Shown one piece after another: positions 1 to 8,802 of a stretch of 18,332 bases of DNA. The stretch lies in the NCBI GenBank assembly GCA_021810735.1, contig JAJZIF010000022.1, positions 1 through 18,332 of the forward strand. The letters are read 5' to 3'. The notes under the pieces were generated by a model, which saw only the letters and a list, made by a program, of their open reading frames with translations, was not told the DNA's origin and searched no databases. Source of the stretch: Acidobacteriota bacterium. GTDB lineage: Bacteria > Acidobacteriota > Terriglobia > Terriglobales > Acidobacteriaceae. Position numbers and translations under genes: made by a program. Position 1 is the first letter of the stretch. Every line of letters starts with the position of its first letter.

Positions 1-1050
1 GACGGGTACGAGGCCTTTGCGAACTTCCTCGGCGGCGCGCAAAATAGCGACTTCGGCGCGGATGCGGGCGCGCTGAGACACTCGCTGCGCCAGGAGCCAA
101 ATCTACTTATCGTCTTTGGCTCGGAATTGCGCGGCACAGCTATTGAAGCTTTAGTGAAGTTCGGACTTTCGCTCCCCGATACGAAATTCGCCTGCCTCGG
201 GGACTATGTCAATTCGCGCGGCGCGGCCGACATGGGGCTGTATCCCTACCTGCTTCCTGGCTATCAACCCATCCATGGCGACAGCGCTATCCGTGCGGAA
301 TACGGTGATCGCCTTCCTCGCGAATCCGGACTGGATATTGCGCAGATGTTCAAAGCGGCGGCGCGCAACGAACTCGCGGCGCTCTATGTGGTTGGAGACG
401 ATCCAGTGGAGCGGCTCGGGATTGCCGAGGAAACATTGCACAATACATTTCTCGTGGTGCAGGATATGTTCCTGACAGCGACCGCGAAGCAAGCCGACGT
501 GGTGTTGCCGACGGCGAATCTCTACGAGAAATCTGGCACCGTGACCAATACTTTCGGCGATCTGCAATTGGTGAAGAAAGCTGCGGACCGCGCCGGTGTT
601 CGCACCGACCTGGAACTGATCGTCCGCATTGCAGACACGATGGGAGAAGATGTGCACACGCTGGTCCCATTCGGCAAAGGGGTGCGCGCGGATATGGGAC
701 AGTCGCGAGGCGCGCAGTCCGGCGAAGCCGATCGCCATGGAATTTGGTTGGCGGCGCACAATCTCGAACCGAAGCTGAGCCCGTTCGATCCCAATGCGTT
801 GCTGGATGAAATTCAACGGCTTGTGCCGGGCTATGATTTCGATCGACTCGACCTGCTGGGTGGAACGAGCCAGCGAGTACAGCCCGCGGGCGATGGCCTG
901 ATCGGCATCTCCCAGATTGCCGACCGTGCGGATGGGATTCTGCCTTCGGGAGACACCCTGTTTACCTCCGGCACGTTGGGACATTACAGCGAAAAGCTGA
1001 GCGAAGTGGAAGTGTTTCAAGCGAAGAAAAGTATGGTGGCGGCTGATTGA
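1..1050 (+). CDS. nuoG: NADH-quinone oxidoreductase subunit G, C-terminal part (5' end outside window)
   Basis: The reading frame is open from the first base and ends with TGA at 1048-1050, so this is the last 349 residues of a longer protein. It matches the molybdopterin-oxidoreductase-like part of complex I subunit G, the large iron-sulfur subunit of the peripheral arm. The clearest marker, near 490-590, is the stretch ADVVLP...YEKSGTVTN..GD.Q, the usual 'A-D-V-V-L-P ... G-T-x-x-N' element of this superfamily. Before it, a VVGDDP segment fits the Rossmann-like cofactor fold. The N-terminal ferredoxin and [4Fe-4S] domains would lie upstream. Subunit G belongs to the electron-transfer chain from NADH to quinone on the cytoplasmic face. 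It is followed after 89 nt by nuoH, which supports NuoG over formate dehydrogenase or nitrate reductase relatives. Confidence 0.9.
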   Translation, partial: DGYEAFANFLGGAQNSDFGADAGALRHSLRQEPNLLIVFGSELRGTAIEALVKFGLSLPDTKFACLGDYVNSRGAADMGLYPYLLPGYQPIHGDSAIRAEYGDRLPRESGLDIAQMFKAAARNELAALYVVGDDPVERLGIAEETLHNTFLVVQDMFLTATAKQADVVLPTANLYEKSGTVTNTFGDLQLVKKAADRAGVRTDLELIVRIADTMGEDVHTLVPFGKGVRADMGQSRGAQSGEADRHGIWLAAHNLEPKLSPFDPNALLDEIQRLVPGYDFDRLDLLGGTSQRVQPAGDGLIGISQIADRADGILPSGDTLFTSGTLGHYSEKLSEVEVFQAKKSMVAAD

Positions 1051-1139
1051 CAATTCAAACGTCTGTCCGGCCATAGAAAATGCCGCGACGGGGCAGTGCG
1101 CGAATCGGGAATTGGGTTTGAAGTGGAAATGATACGAAC

Positions 1140-2186
1140 GTGAATATTCTGATCTTTGTTCTCTTAAGTCTGCTGAAAGTGGCCGTGGTGACTGTCATCT
1201 TTTTGATGGCGGTGGCCTATACGGTGCTACTGGAGCGCAAACTTGTAGGCCGCATTCAGAACCGCTGGGGCCCCTCCCGCGTTGGCCCCTTCGGACTGCT
1301 GCAACCGCTGGCCGACGGTCTGAAGCTTTTTTTGAAGGAAGACCTGATGCCGACGGCGGTCTTTCGTCCGCTGTTCATTCTGGCGCCGATCATCGCGCTC
1401 TCCTGCTCTTTGATTTCCATTGGCGTAATTCCGTTCGGGGAAAACATCCATTGGCATGGCGTGGATATGTTTCAGATCGCCGACGTCAACGTCGGGCTGC
1501 TGGTCATCCTGGGCGTCACCTCCATCGGCGTGTATGGAATTGCACTGTCCGGCTGGTCTTCGAACAACAAATACTCTCTACTGGGATCTCTGCGCTCGAC
1601 GGCGCAGATGATCAGTTATGAACTTGCGCTCGGTCTGTCTGTGATTGGGGTTGTGCTGCGCGCCGGATCGCTTCGTTTGCGCGACATTGTGAACATACAA
1701 AACACGCATGGAATCTTATCGTGGAACATCTTCGGAGGCGTGCAGATCGTCGCTTTCTTTATTTATTTGACGGCCGCGTTTGCGGAAACCAATCGCACTC
1801 CATTCGACCTGCCGGAAGCGGAGAGCGAACTGACGGCCGGCTATCACACCGAATATAGTTCCATGAAATTTGCCATGTTCTTCATGGCCGAGTACGCCAA
1901 TATGATCACTGTCGGCTGCGTTGCCACGCTGCTGTTCTTAGGCGGATGGTCAAGCCCCTTTGGCAACCTGCTTCCAGCCTTCGGCGGCGTGGTCGTGCAG
2001 GCCCTTCTTCCAGTATTCTGGTTCGTCGCCAAGGTTTTCTGCTTCCTGTTTCTCTACGTGTGGGTCCGCGGAACATTGCCGCGTTTCCGTTATGACCAGC
2101 TGATGGGATTTGGCTGGAAATTTCTTTTACCGATTGCCATTGTGAATGTGATGGCAACCAGTCTGGTCCTGGCCTTCCATGGGTAA
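1140..2186 (+). CDS. nuoH: NADH-quinone oxidoreductase subunit H
   Basis: This 348-residue membrane protein, close to the usual NuoH length, forms most of the quinone-binding chamber where the peripheral and membrane arms of complex I meet. Both family signatures are visible: LLERKLVGRIQNRWGPSRVG at residues 30-49, and AETNRTPFDLPEAESELTAG at 215-234, the acidic loop lining the quinone cavity. About eight hydrophobic segments are present. The start is GTG at 1140; it gives the expected hydrophobic N-terminus, but the ribosome binding site is weak, only a purine-rich stretch around 1121-1133. The 89-nt gap after nuoG is the longest inside this operon and shows no clear terminator. The next gene is nuoJ, not nuoI. 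Confidence 0.95.
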   Translation: MNILIFVLLSLLKVAVVTVIFLMAVAYTVLLERKLVGRIQNRWGPSRVGPFGLLQPLADGLKLFLKEDLMPTAVFRPLFILAPIIALSCSLISIGVIPFGENIHWHGVDMFQIADVNVGLLVILGVTSIGVYGIALSGWSSNNKYSLLGSLRSTAQMISYELALGLSVIGVVLRAGSLRLRDIVNIQNTHGILSWNIFGGVQIVAFFIYLTAAFAETNRTPFDLPEAESELTAGYHTEYSSMKFAMFFMAEYANMITVGCVATLLFLGGWSSPFGNLLPAFGGVVVQALLPVFWFVAKVFCFLFLYVWVRGTLPRFRYDQLMGFGWKFLLPIAIVNVMATSLVLAFHG

Positions 2187-2219
2187 GCCATCCCAACAGT
2201 CCGTGGGAGCCGGAGCGCG

Positions 2220-2714
2220 ATGAATCTAGCGATCTTCATTCTTTTCGGACTTCTATGCCTGGGCGGCGCGTTGAACCTGCTGCTGCAGCGGCACCCGATC
2301 AACAGTGCGCTGTCGCTGATCGTCGTCATGTCTTCGCTCTCTGTTCTGTACTTGTTGCTAGGCGCTGAGTTTCTTGCAGTAGCGCAGATCATCGTTTACT
2401 CCGGCGCCATTATGGTGCTGTTTGTTTTTGTGATTATGCTGTTGAACGCCGGCGAGGAAGAGCGCACCCATGGCAGCCGGGCCGCGTATCTGGCAGGCGT
2501 TCCCGGAGTGCTAGCGTTGTTTACGGTTTTGGCATCCACGTTTTTCACACTGCGGACCAGCTTTGGAAATGCGCGGTTGGGTGCATTTGTGGCCACAACC
2601 AGCGATCTCAGCCGGGTCTTGTTCCGGAATCTTCTGCTGCCGTTTGAAGTCACTTCCATCTTGATTCTGGTAGCGATCCTGGGCGCTGTTGTGCTGGCGC
2701 GGAAGGAGCATTGA
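2220..2714 (+). CDS. nuoJ: NADH-quinone oxidoreductase subunit J
   Basis: A 164-residue, five-helix membrane protein of the complex I membrane arm. The conserved core [20 protein letters not shown] lies at residues 49-68 and includes the tyrosine (Y60) of the third helix, where the family has a pi-bulge involved in coupling quinone reduction to proton pumping. The C-terminus is the short hydrophobic type typical of bacteria outside the enterics. The ATG at 2220 follows the purine-rich GGGAGCCGGAG at 2205-2215. The gene begins 33 nt after nuoH and is followed directly by nuoK, whose Shine-Dalgarno sequence lies in the last codons of nuoJ, so the two are probably translated in a coupled way. 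Confidence 0.93.
   Translation: MNLAIFILFGLLCLGGALNLLLQRHPINSALSLIVVMSSLSVLYLLLGAEFLAVAQIIVYSGAIMVLFVFVIMLLNAGEEERTHGSRAAYLAGVPGVLALFTVLASTFFTLRTSFGNARLGAFVATTSDLSRVLFRNLLLPFEVTSILILVAILGAVVLARKEH
2701..2708 (+). promoter_or_regulatory. Ribosome binding site fixing the nuoK start
   Basis: GGAAGGAG lies inside the last codons of nuoJ, 7 nt before GTG at 2716. It favours GTG 2716 over the longer in-frame alternative at 2689 and gives a NuoK of the standard 101 residues. Confidence 0.75.
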
Positions 2715-2715
2715 C

Positions 2716-3021
2716 GTGGCCGTTCCAATGGTCTGCTATCTAGTACTGAGCGCCGCGCTGTTCTCGATCGGTATATTTGCATTTCTGATCAAGCGCAACA
2801 TCATCACCATTTTCATGTCGATTGAGCTAATGCTGAACGGCGTGAACCTGGCGTTTGTCGCCTTTGCCAACCACTGGCACCAGGTGAGCGGCCAGATTTT
2901 CGTGTTTTTTGTGATGGTCGTCGCCGCCGCGGAGGCTGCTGTCGGTCTTGCCATCATCATCTCTCTTTTCCGCTCGCGGAACACATTGAACGTGGACCAG
3001 ATCAACTTGATGAAGCTATGA
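2716..3021 (+). CDS. nuoK: NADH-quinone oxidoreductase subunit K
   Basis: With the GTG start at 2716 the protein is 101 residues, the normal length of NuoK. It has three transmembrane helices. The two membrane-buried glutamates needed for proton transfer are present as E37 (in [13 protein letters not shown]) and E73 (in [12 protein letters not shown]), matching E36 and E72 of E. coli. A longer in-frame start at 2689 would add a charged, non-family tail overlapping nuoJ and is rejected. The start is 1 nt after the nuoJ stop codon. The C-terminal tail after the third helix (from about residue 86) is polar, as is usual. It belongs to the membrane arm together with NuoJ, L, M and N. Confidence 0.93.
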   Translation: MAVPMVCYLVLSAALFSIGIFAFLIKRNIITIFMSIELMLNGVNLAFVAFANHWHQVSGQIFVFFVMVVAAAEAAVGLAIIISLFRSRNTLNVDQINLMKL

Positions 3022-3043
3022 CGATTTTCGATTTGATGAGATT

Positions 3044-5020
3044 ATGACGCCTTCTTTATATCTCTGGCTGCTGCCGCTGTTCCCGCTGGCGGGTTTTGCG
3101 ATCAACGGGGTTCTGGGGAGACGATTGCCCAAGGGCGCCGTCTCGCTGGTGGCGCTCCTGTTCCCTGCCACCGCCTTTGTGCAGGTGTTGTGGATCGTCT
3201 CGCGCTTGCATCAAGGACTGACGCTGCCGTATCTGGAAAGATTTTCGACTCCCTGGATTGCGGTCACGGGATTTCATGCCAATTTTTCGTTTCTGCTCGA
3301 CCAACTGACGATTGTGATGCTGCTGGTCGTCACCGGCGTGGGTCTGGTGATTCATCTTTACTCCGTCGGCTATATGGCGGAGGAGGAAGGCTACTGGCGA
3401 TTCTTCAGCTACATGAATCTGTTTTTGTTTTTCATGCTGACGCTGGTGCTGGCGGCAAATTTTCTGCTGCTCTTTGTCGGCTGGGAGGGAGTCGGGCTGG
3501 TCTCCTATTTGCTGATCGGCTTTTACTACACCAAAGATTCCGCGGCGAATGCCGGCAAGAAAGCGTTTATCGTCAATCGAATTGGCGACTTCGGCTTTCT
3601 GCTGGCCATGTTCCTGATCATCGCCCACTTCGGCACGCTCAGTTTTAACGAAGTATTTTCCAACATCGCAGCACATCCTGAGATGCAGGGCGGCGTTCTC
3701 ACCGCGATCGCGTTGCTGTTGCTTCTGGGCGCGACTGGCAAATCGGCGCAGATTCCTCTGTACGTGTGGCTGCCGGATGCGATGGAAGGTCCTACGCCGG
3801 TGTCCGCTCTGATCCACGCCGCCACCATGGTGACGGCTGGCGTGTACATGCTGGCGCGGACGCATGTGCTGTTCGGTCGTTCTCCACTGGCTCTGACGGT
3901 GGTGGCCGTTATTGGCGCGGCGACGGCATTCTTTGCAGCCACAATCGGCATTCTGCAGACGGACATCAAGCGCGTCCTGGCCTACTCCACGATTTCGCAG
4001 CTCGGCTATATGTTTCTGGCATGCGGGGTAGCAGCCTACTCGATGGGAATTTTTCATCTGGTCACGCACGCATTCTTCAAGGCGTTGCTATTTCTGGCTG
4101 CGGGCAGCGTGATTCACGCGCTGGGCGGCGAGCAGGACATGCGGAACATGGGCGGCCTGCGGAAAAAACTTCCAGTCACGTTCTGGACCATGACCGCGGC
4201 CGTATTTGCGATCAGCGGATTGTTTCCGTTCGCCGGATTTTTCAGCAAAGATGCGATTCTGGCGGCAGACTTCGTGAGCCCGCATGACGGCAAGATGTTG
4301 TGGGCCGTGGGCCTGATAACGGCCGGGCTGACGTCGTTCTATATGTTCCGGCTCTGGTATATGACCTTCTTCGGTAGTCCGCGCTATCTGGAATCGAGCG
4401 CCGACCAAGCGGGTCACGGATCGCACGGCGGACATGGCGTGCATGAAAGCCCCTGGGCCATGCTGTTGCCTTTGATCATTCTTGGGATTTTGTCATTGGC
4501 TGGAGGGTGGATTGGCTGGCCGGAAGCGATGGGCGGAAGCAACTGGATCGCGCATTTTCTCGATCCCGTATTTGCAAGCGCTGGAACCGCAGCAGCAACA
4601 GTGCCGACTGCTGCAGACATTCAATTGGACCGCATTCTCGCGGGTGTTTCGATGCTGACCGCGCTGCTGGGATGGTTCCTGGCGGACCTGATGTACCGCC
4701 GCAGGCCTCAACTGGCAGACGCAGCGGAACGTAATGCGAAACCGCTCTATTCGCTGATTTGGAATAAATATTGGGTCGACGAAATATACGCGAACGTCAT
4801 TGTCTGGCCAATTCTGGCGGTTTCAAGAAACCTGCTGGGTCGCGGCATTGAGTCGGGCGTCATCGATGGCACGAACAATGCCTGGACGAGAATCGGGAGT
4901 GGAGTCAGCAGGTGGATTCGCCGCATGCAGTCGGGAAATATCCGCTCTTATGCAGGCTGGCTGGCAGCAGGCGCGGCGGCTGTGCTGATTGTGGTGCTGT
5001 ACCTGGCGCACTTGTACTGA
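3044..5020 (+). CDS. nuoL: NADH-quinone oxidoreductase subunit L
   Basis: At 658 residues this is the largest antiporter-like subunit of complex I, at the far end of the membrane arm, including the long amphipathic helix that spans the arm near its C-terminus. Key channel residues are seen in expected motifs: E148 in FVGWEGVGLVSY, K233 in GATGKSAQIPLYVWLPDAM, H258 in ALIHAATMVTAGVYM, K346 in HAFFKALLFLAAGS, and K402-D403 in GFFSKD. A glycine/histidine-rich loop (GHGSHGGHGVH, residues 457-467) lies between two helices on a solvent-exposed segment; such His-rich loops occur in other NuoL proteins but this one is notable. The ATG at 3044 begins 22 nt after nuoK and has only a weak upstream purine motif (GATGAGA). 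The next gene, nuoM, follows after about 14 nt. Confidence 0.95.
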   Translation: MTPSLYLWLLPLFPLAGFAINGVLGRRLPKGAVSLVALLFPATAFVQVLWIVSRLHQGLTLPYLERFSTPWIAVTGFHANFSFLLDQLTIVMLLVVTGVGLVIHLYSVGYMAEEEGYWRFFSYMNLFLFFMLTLVLAANFLLLFVGWEGVGLVSYLLIGFYYTKDSAANAGKKAFIVNRIGDFGFLLAMFLIIAHFGTLSFNEVFSNIAAHPEMQGGVLTAIALLLLLGATGKSAQIPLYVWLPDAMEGPTPVSALIHAATMVTAGVYMLARTHVLFGRSPLALTVVAVIGAATAFFAATIGILQTDIKRVLAYSTISQLGYMFLACGVAAYSMGIFHLVTHAFFKALLFLAAGSVIHALGGEQDMRNMGGLRKKLPVTFWTMTAAVFAISGLFPFAGFFSKDAILAADFVSPHDGKMLWAVGLITAGLTSFYMFRLWYMTFFGSPRYLESSADQAGHGSHGGHGVHESPWAMLLPLIILGILSLAGGWIGWPEAMGGSNWIAHFLDPVFASAGTAAATVPTAADIQLDRILAGVSMLTALLGWFLADLMYRRRPQLADAAERNAKPLYSLIWNKYWVDEIYANVIVWPILAVSRNLLGRGIESGVIDGTNNAWTRIGSGVSRWIRRMQSGNIRSYAGWLAAGAAAVLIVVLYLAHLY

Positions 5021-5030
5021 AGAGGAAGGA
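5021..5030 (+). promoter_or_regulatory. Ribosome binding site fixing the nuoM start
   Basis: AGAGGAAGGA lies directly after the nuoL stop codon and 4 nt before GTG 5035 (7 nt before an adjacent TTG at 5038). It rules out a much earlier in-frame start at 4912, which would run 109 nt back into nuoL and add a non-family leader. Confidence 0.75.
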
Positions 5031-5034
5031 CTTT

Positions 5035-6579
5035 GTGTTGAACGCAAGCATTCTGACATGGCTTACCTTCCTGCCCGTAGCGGGCGCGCTGGTGGTTCTG
5101 TTGCTGCCGAGGCGGGGTCGCGCTGCTCAGAGTTTCACTCTGCTGCTGACGCTGTTTTTCTTTGTGCTGGCCCTGCATCTGCCGGCACACTTCAATTACC
5201 ACCAGCAGCAAGGATTTCAATTTGAGCTGAATGTTCCATGGATCAGCAACCCGACCGTCCATTACCACGTCGGCGTGGATGGGCTATCGATGTGGCTGGT
5301 GGTGCTGGTTTCCTTCCTCGCACCATTGGGCGTGCTCATCTCCTGGCGGGCGATTGAAGATCGCAAACGCGAATTTTATGCGCTGCTGCTGCTGCAGCAA
5401 ACAGCAATGTATGGCGTGTTTATCTCGCTCGATCTGATCCTGTACTACGCATTTTGGGAGCTGTCGATCGTCCCGCTGGCGCTGCTGATTGGCATGTACG
5501 GGCGTAACGATGGACGCCGCGCGGCGATTAAGTTTTTTCTCTACGCATTCATTCCATCCGCGTTGCTGCTGGTTGGCATGCTATGGCTGTATGGACAGAC
5601 AGGGACATTCGACCTGGTGCAATTGCAGCAGCAACTGCATGGTTGGAGTACCGGCGCACATGCGGCGGGCTTGTGGTTGACCTCGCTGGCATTCCTGCTG
5701 GCCTTCGCCGTTAAGGTGCCCGTGTTTCCACTGCACGGCTGGCTGCGCGATGGCATCGCCGAAGCGCCGACGGCAGTTGCGATGATTCTGGCCGGCAAGC
5801 TCGGACTCTATTCCCTGCTGCGCTGGCACGTCGGGCTGTTCCCTACTGAAGCCGCTCATGTTGCGCCGCTGATGGTGGCGCTGGGCGCCATCGGCATTCT
5901 GTATGGGGCGTTGATGGCCCTGGTGCAAACGGACTTGAAGCGTCTGGCGGCCTACGCTACATTGAGCGCGGTCAGCTTCATCGTGCTGGGAATCTACGCC
6001 TTCACTGCGGCAAGCATGGATGGAGCGGCGTACCAAATTCTAAACGAAAGCATTTCTGCGAGCGCGTTCTTCATGCTGCTGGGCATCCTGTATGAACGGT
6101 ACGGAACCTACGATATGAGCCGACTGGGCGGCATTGCGACGAAGATGCCGGGGCTGGCTGTGCTGTTCGTCATCACAACGCTGTCATTGATCGGACTGCC
6201 GTCGCTCAATGTGTTTGTTGGAGAATTTCTGATCCTGAGCGGCAGCTTCCAGACCCATCCCCGCATCGCAGCCGCTGCCACGGTGGGAGTGATTCTTTCC
6301 GCCTCCTACATGCTATGGATGGTGCAGCGCGTCTTCTACGGCAAGCCCTCGACCAGCGTGGCGGCCTTGTCTCCCACGGATGTGAACTGGCGCGAACGCG
6401 CCGCCGTGTGGCCGACCATTGCGCTGATGATTGCGATGGGAGTGGCTTCCGTCTTCTGGATGCACGCCATCGATCTTTCTGTGCCGGGCATGGCCCCCGA
6501 CAAGGTTTCGCTGGGAGTCACGGTAACACCGACATCAGCCTACGCAACATTGAACCCGACGCGAGGAATGACCCGATGA
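5035..6579 (+). CDS. nuoM: NADH-quinone oxidoreductase subunit M
   Basis: From GTG 5035 the protein has 514 residues, normal for NuoM, the middle antiporter-like subunit of complex I. Conserved elements are E142 in the FWELSIVPL segment, K227 in [15 protein letters not shown]255 in [14 protein letters not shown], and E397 in [12 protein letters not shown], corresponding to the essential Glu/Lys/Lys/Glu set of proton translocation. One position is unusual: the segment normally reading N/A-H-G-[LI]-S before 'LF..G..YER' is LNESIS here (residues 336-341), so the conserved histidine is replaced by glutamate (E338) and the glycine by serine, while the downstream [13 protein letters not shown] is normal. 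TTG 5038 is an equally well placed alternative start. The stop overlaps the nuoN start by 4 nt (ATGA). Confidence 0.94.
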   Translation: MLNASILTWLTFLPVAGALVVLLLPRRGRAAQSFTLLLTLFFFVLALHLPAHFNYHQQQGFQFELNVPWISNPTVHYHVGVDGLSMWLVVLVSFLAPLGVLISWRAIEDRKREFYALLLLQQTAMYGVFISLDLILYYAFWELSIVPLALLIGMYGRNDGRRAAIKFFLYAFIPSALLLVGMLWLYGQTGTFDLVQLQQQLHGWSTGAHAAGLWLTSLAFLLAFAVKVPVFPLHGWLRDGIAEAPTAVAMILAGKLGLYSLLRWHVGLFPTEAAHVAPLMVALGAIGILYGALMALVQTDLKRLAAYATLSAVSFIVLGIYAFTAASMDGAAYQILNESISASAFFMLLGILYERYGTYDMSRLGGIATKMPGLAVLFVITTLSLIGLPSLNVFVGEFLILSGSFQTHPRIAAAATVGVILSASYMLWMVQRVFYGKPSTSVAALSPTDVNWRERAAVWPTIALMIAMGVASVFWMHAIDLSVPGMAPDKVSLGVTVTPTSAYATLNPTRGMTR

Positions 6580-8102
6580 ACGACGCCGTGAACACATCGA
6601 TGAGTTCCGTTGCGCCCGCACTGCGGATTCTTCCTGAAATCGTGATGACTTTGACTGGGGTGCTGGTCATGCTCATCGAGGCCGTGCTGAAGCCGAAAAC
6701 CAGCCGCAAGCCTCTCGGCATCCTGGCAATTCTTGGCACGCTCGCAGCGCTCGGGGCCAGCCTGTATCAACTGCATCTTCCCGCTGGAACCGCCTTTTTC
6801 GGCACCGTGCAGTCGGATGCCTTCAGTGTCTTTTTTCATTTGGCGATTGGCGGCGTCGTGCTGGTGACGCTCCTGATTTCACTCGATTATTTCGAAGGTC
6901 ACACGAGCAACGTCGGCGAATTCTATGCGCTGATCCTGTTTGGCGCGACCGGCATGATGCTGATGACCAGCTCAGTGGAGCTGTTGATGGTCTTCATCAG
7001 TCTGGAGATTTCTTCCATCTCCACTTACATCCTCGCCGGCTATCGCAAACGAAGCGCGACCAGCCCCGAAGCGTCCATCAAATACTTTTTGCTGGGTTCC
7101 TTTGCGACCGCATTTTTTTTGTACGGCATCGCCTTGTGCTTCGGCGCAACCGGCTCAACCAACATCTACGATATCGCCAAGGGTGTCGCGGGCGGTGCGT
7201 CGCCGCTGCTGCTGACAGTCGCCTTTGGCATGATGCTGATTGGTCTTGGCTTCAAGGTGTCGCTGGCGCCTTTTCACGTTTGGACGCCGGATGTCTACGA
7301 AGGCGCGCCCGCACCTGTTGTTGGATTGATGTCCACTGCGCCGAAGGCCGCTGCCTTCGCGGTGCTTTTGCGCATTACCTATGGAGCCTACGGAACCGCG
7401 ACGCACATTTGGATGCCCCTGGTCTGGATCCTGGCGGTCCTGTCAATGACGATTGGCAATCTGGGCGCGCTCACCCAGCGCAATGTCAAACGCATGCTGG
7501 CTTATTCCTCAATTGCTCACGCGGGATATCTGCTGGTTGCGTTCACCGCGCTGGCGCCCATGGGAATTGCGTCCGCCAGCTTTTACACGGCTGCCTATGC
7601 GGCAATGAACGTGGGCGCGTTCGGCATCATCAGTTATCTGTCCGGCTATAACGAGGCTCGCACCAATCTCAGCGATTATTCCGGCGCGGCCCGGCGTCAT
7701 CCTGTGGCCGCTGCCACATTCGCTGTCTTTCTAATTTCCTTAATCGGAATTCCCTTCACCGCGGGCTTTTTCGGCAAGTTTTACGTCTTCACCGCAGCAA
7801 TCGATTCCGGCCATGCCTGGCTGGCGGTAGTGGGCTTGCTGAACAGCGGCGTGGCCGCGTTTTATTACCTGCGTCTTCTGGGACAGATGTATATGCTGCC
7901 CGAAGAACCTGCGCGGGAGCGGGATACTGCCCATGCGCAGCCCTCGTTTGTGCTTGGCATGGCGATTTTAATGCTAGCGGTCTTCGTGCTGGGAATCTTC
8001 CCTGGTCGCGCACTGCGTCTCGCGCGCGCTGGCGCGGCAACGTTTGCAGACCGCGGCGTGCTTCCTCCCTCACCCGCCATCGCACAACTGGGCACGAAAT
8101 AG
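6576..8102 (+). CDS. nuoN: NADH-quinone oxidoreductase subunit N
   Basis: This 508-residue protein is the third antiporter-like subunit of complex I, next to NuoK. Visible channel residues are E144 in [18 protein letters not shown]227 and H234 in [21 protein letters not shown], and K257 in STAPKAAAF, followed by [16 protein letters not shown], the typical discontinuous-helix region. The ATG at 6576 overlaps the nuoM stop (ATGA) and is preceded by GCGAGGAA at 6561-6568. A longer in-frame extension back to 6315 overlaps nuoM and has no family resemblance. The gene is the last of the nuo operon here; the following 315 nt contain no convincing gene and a possible weak terminator. Confidence 0.95.
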   Translation: MNDAVNTSMSSVAPALRILPEIVMTLTGVLVMLIEAVLKPKTSRKPLGILAILGTLAALGASLYQLHLPAGTAFFGTVQSDAFSVFFHLAIGGVVLVTLLISLDYFEGHTSNVGEFYALILFGATGMMLMTSSVELLMVFISLEISSISTYILAGYRKRSATSPEASIKYFLLGSFATAFFLYGIALCFGATGSTNIYDIAKGVAGGASPLLLTVAFGMMLIGLGFKVSLAPFHVWTPDVYEGAPAPVVGLMSTAPKAAAFAVLLRITYGAYGTATHIWMPLVWILAVLSMTIGNLGALTQRNVKRMLAYSSIAHAGYLLVAFTALAPMGIASASFYTAAYAAMNVGAFGIISYLSGYNEARTNLSDYSGAARRHPVAAATFAVFLISLIGIPFTAGFFGKFYVFTAAIDSGHAWLAVVGLLNSGVAAFYYLRLLGQMYMLPEEPARERDTAHAQPSFVLGMAILMLAVFVLGIFPGRALRLARAGAATFADRGVLPPSPAIAQLGTK

Positions 8103-8141
8103 TGATCGTATGTGGCGCACAGGTTGGATAGGGCTTGCTTC

Positions 8142-8186
8142 AACGCCGTGCTAATTAGGACTAAGCCGTTGGCGTTCTGCTTTTTT
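8142..8186 (+). terminator. Possible weak terminator after nuoN
   Basis: AACGCC (8142-8147) can pair with GGCGTT (8171-8176), followed four bases later by six T residues (8181-8186). The stem is only 6 bp and the loop is 23 nt, so this is a weak candidate. It is suggested mainly by its place 40 nt after the last nuo gene. Confidence 0.3.
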
Positions 8187-8350
8187 GCCCTCTGAAGGCT
8201 TTCCTCAGGTTTGGCGATATGTGTCCGATCGCACCAACCTTGTGTGCCGGACTGACGTGCTCCAGCAGTGGTTATTGTTGTGTCCTCATCGTTGCGGAAG
8301 CTGGAAAAATCTGGCGCATTGCGGGCATCAACTCGCCGAATTTTACGAAT

Positions 8351-8364
8351 GTGATCTTCATCAC
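8351..8364. repeat. Small perfect dyad, possible operator
   Basis: GTGAT and ATCAC flank a CTTC centre, giving a 5-bp perfect inverted repeat 54 nt before the ATG of the small Cys-rich protein. A regulator binding site for the metal-efflux operon is conceivable, but I recognise no known consensus (it is not a clear CueR- or CusR-type box). Confidence 0.25.
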
Positions 8365-8417
8365 TGCGAATTCGGGTCTTGAAGCGGATGCTGACATATG
8401 AGGCTCGGGTTTACACT

Positions 8418-8789
8418 ATGCAGGTGGGCAGAGACAGAAAAAGCGCGTTCTTGATGCTGGCGATGATGGTCCTATGGATCGCGATGCCGGCGTCCGCCTG
8501 TCTGCGAGCCACGCAGCCGACAGGGCAGCATGCGTGCTGCCATGGAATGATGACGGCCTGCGGCTCGTCCGCGATAAATGCGAATGGTTCGTGCTGCTTG
8601 GTCTATCCGCGGAACATCGCGGTCACTCTGGTCCTTCCGTATTCTTCCGATCATTCGCGTAAGCTGCCCCAAGTGTCCCATCCAGCCAGTTTGCACGTGC
8701 CCGCCACGACAAACGTCCGGCACGAAAATGCTTCCACGTCACCGCCGCCGCTCTTTTCGTCCGTCGGCAACTCCACCCTCCGAATCTAG
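8418..8789 (+). CDS. Small exported Cys/His-rich hypothetical protein, candidate metal-binding partner of the Cus system
   Basis: This 123-residue protein is not a family I can name. It begins with a convincing export signal: basic residues (GRDRK, 4-8), a hydrophobic core (FLMLAMMVLWIAM), and a cleavage site after ASA (25-27). The next residue is Cys28, so a lipoprotein with an imperfect lipobox is also possible. The mature part has Cys at 28, 40, 41, 48, 59 and 60 and His at 38 and 42, concentrated in HACCHGMMTAC and SCC; the C-terminal half is Pro/Ser-rich with scattered His. Its location directly upstream of tolC/cusB/cusA-type genes, where E. coli encodes the periplasmic chaperone CusF, suggests a copper- or silver-related periplasmic role; this is inference. 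The start is uncertain: in-frame alternatives exist at 8379 and 8388, and no strong Shine-Dalgarno marks any of them. Confidence 0.6.
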   Translation: MQVGRDRKSAFLMLAMMVLWIAMPASACLRATQPTGQHACCHGMMTACGSSAINANGSCCLVYPRNIAVTLVLPYSSDHSRKLPQVSHPASLHVPATTNVRHENASTSPPPLFSSVGNSTLRI

Positions 8790-8802
8790 CACTCCCTCGT
8801 TC

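Larger units (their letters stand above)
8103..8417. other. Intergenic region between the nuo operon and the metal-efflux locus
   Basis: These 315 nt hold no gene I can support. Short + strand frames at 8185-8382 and 8219-8401 and a start-less - strand open frame (roughly 7865-8410) do not resemble known proteins. The left part contains a possible terminator (8142-8186). A perfect small dyad, GTGAT-CTTC-ATCAC, lies at 8351-8364 and could be an operator or a short hairpin. CTGACA at 8391-8396 and TACACT at 8412-8417 resemble -35 and -10 boxes, but the 15-nt spacer is short and the predicted ATG at 8418 would lie upstream of the transcript start, so I do not claim a promoter. Confidence 0.5.

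Noticed and set aside
8185..8401. Two short + strand frames (65 and 60 codons), one with several Cys
   Set aside because: They overlap each other in different frames, lack a signal peptide or convincing ribosome binding site, and have no family features.
7865..8410. Long - strand open frame running from the 3' end of nuoN into the following gap
   Set aside because: It has no ATG or GTG near its beginning, mostly overlaps nuoN in antisense, and its product resembles nothing I know. Stop-free shadow frames are common at this GC content.
8391..8417. Promoter-like CTGACA/TACACT pair
   Set aside because: The spacer is 15 nt and transcription would start after the predicted ATG at 8418, so it fits only if translation starts later, which would remove the basic part of the signal peptide.
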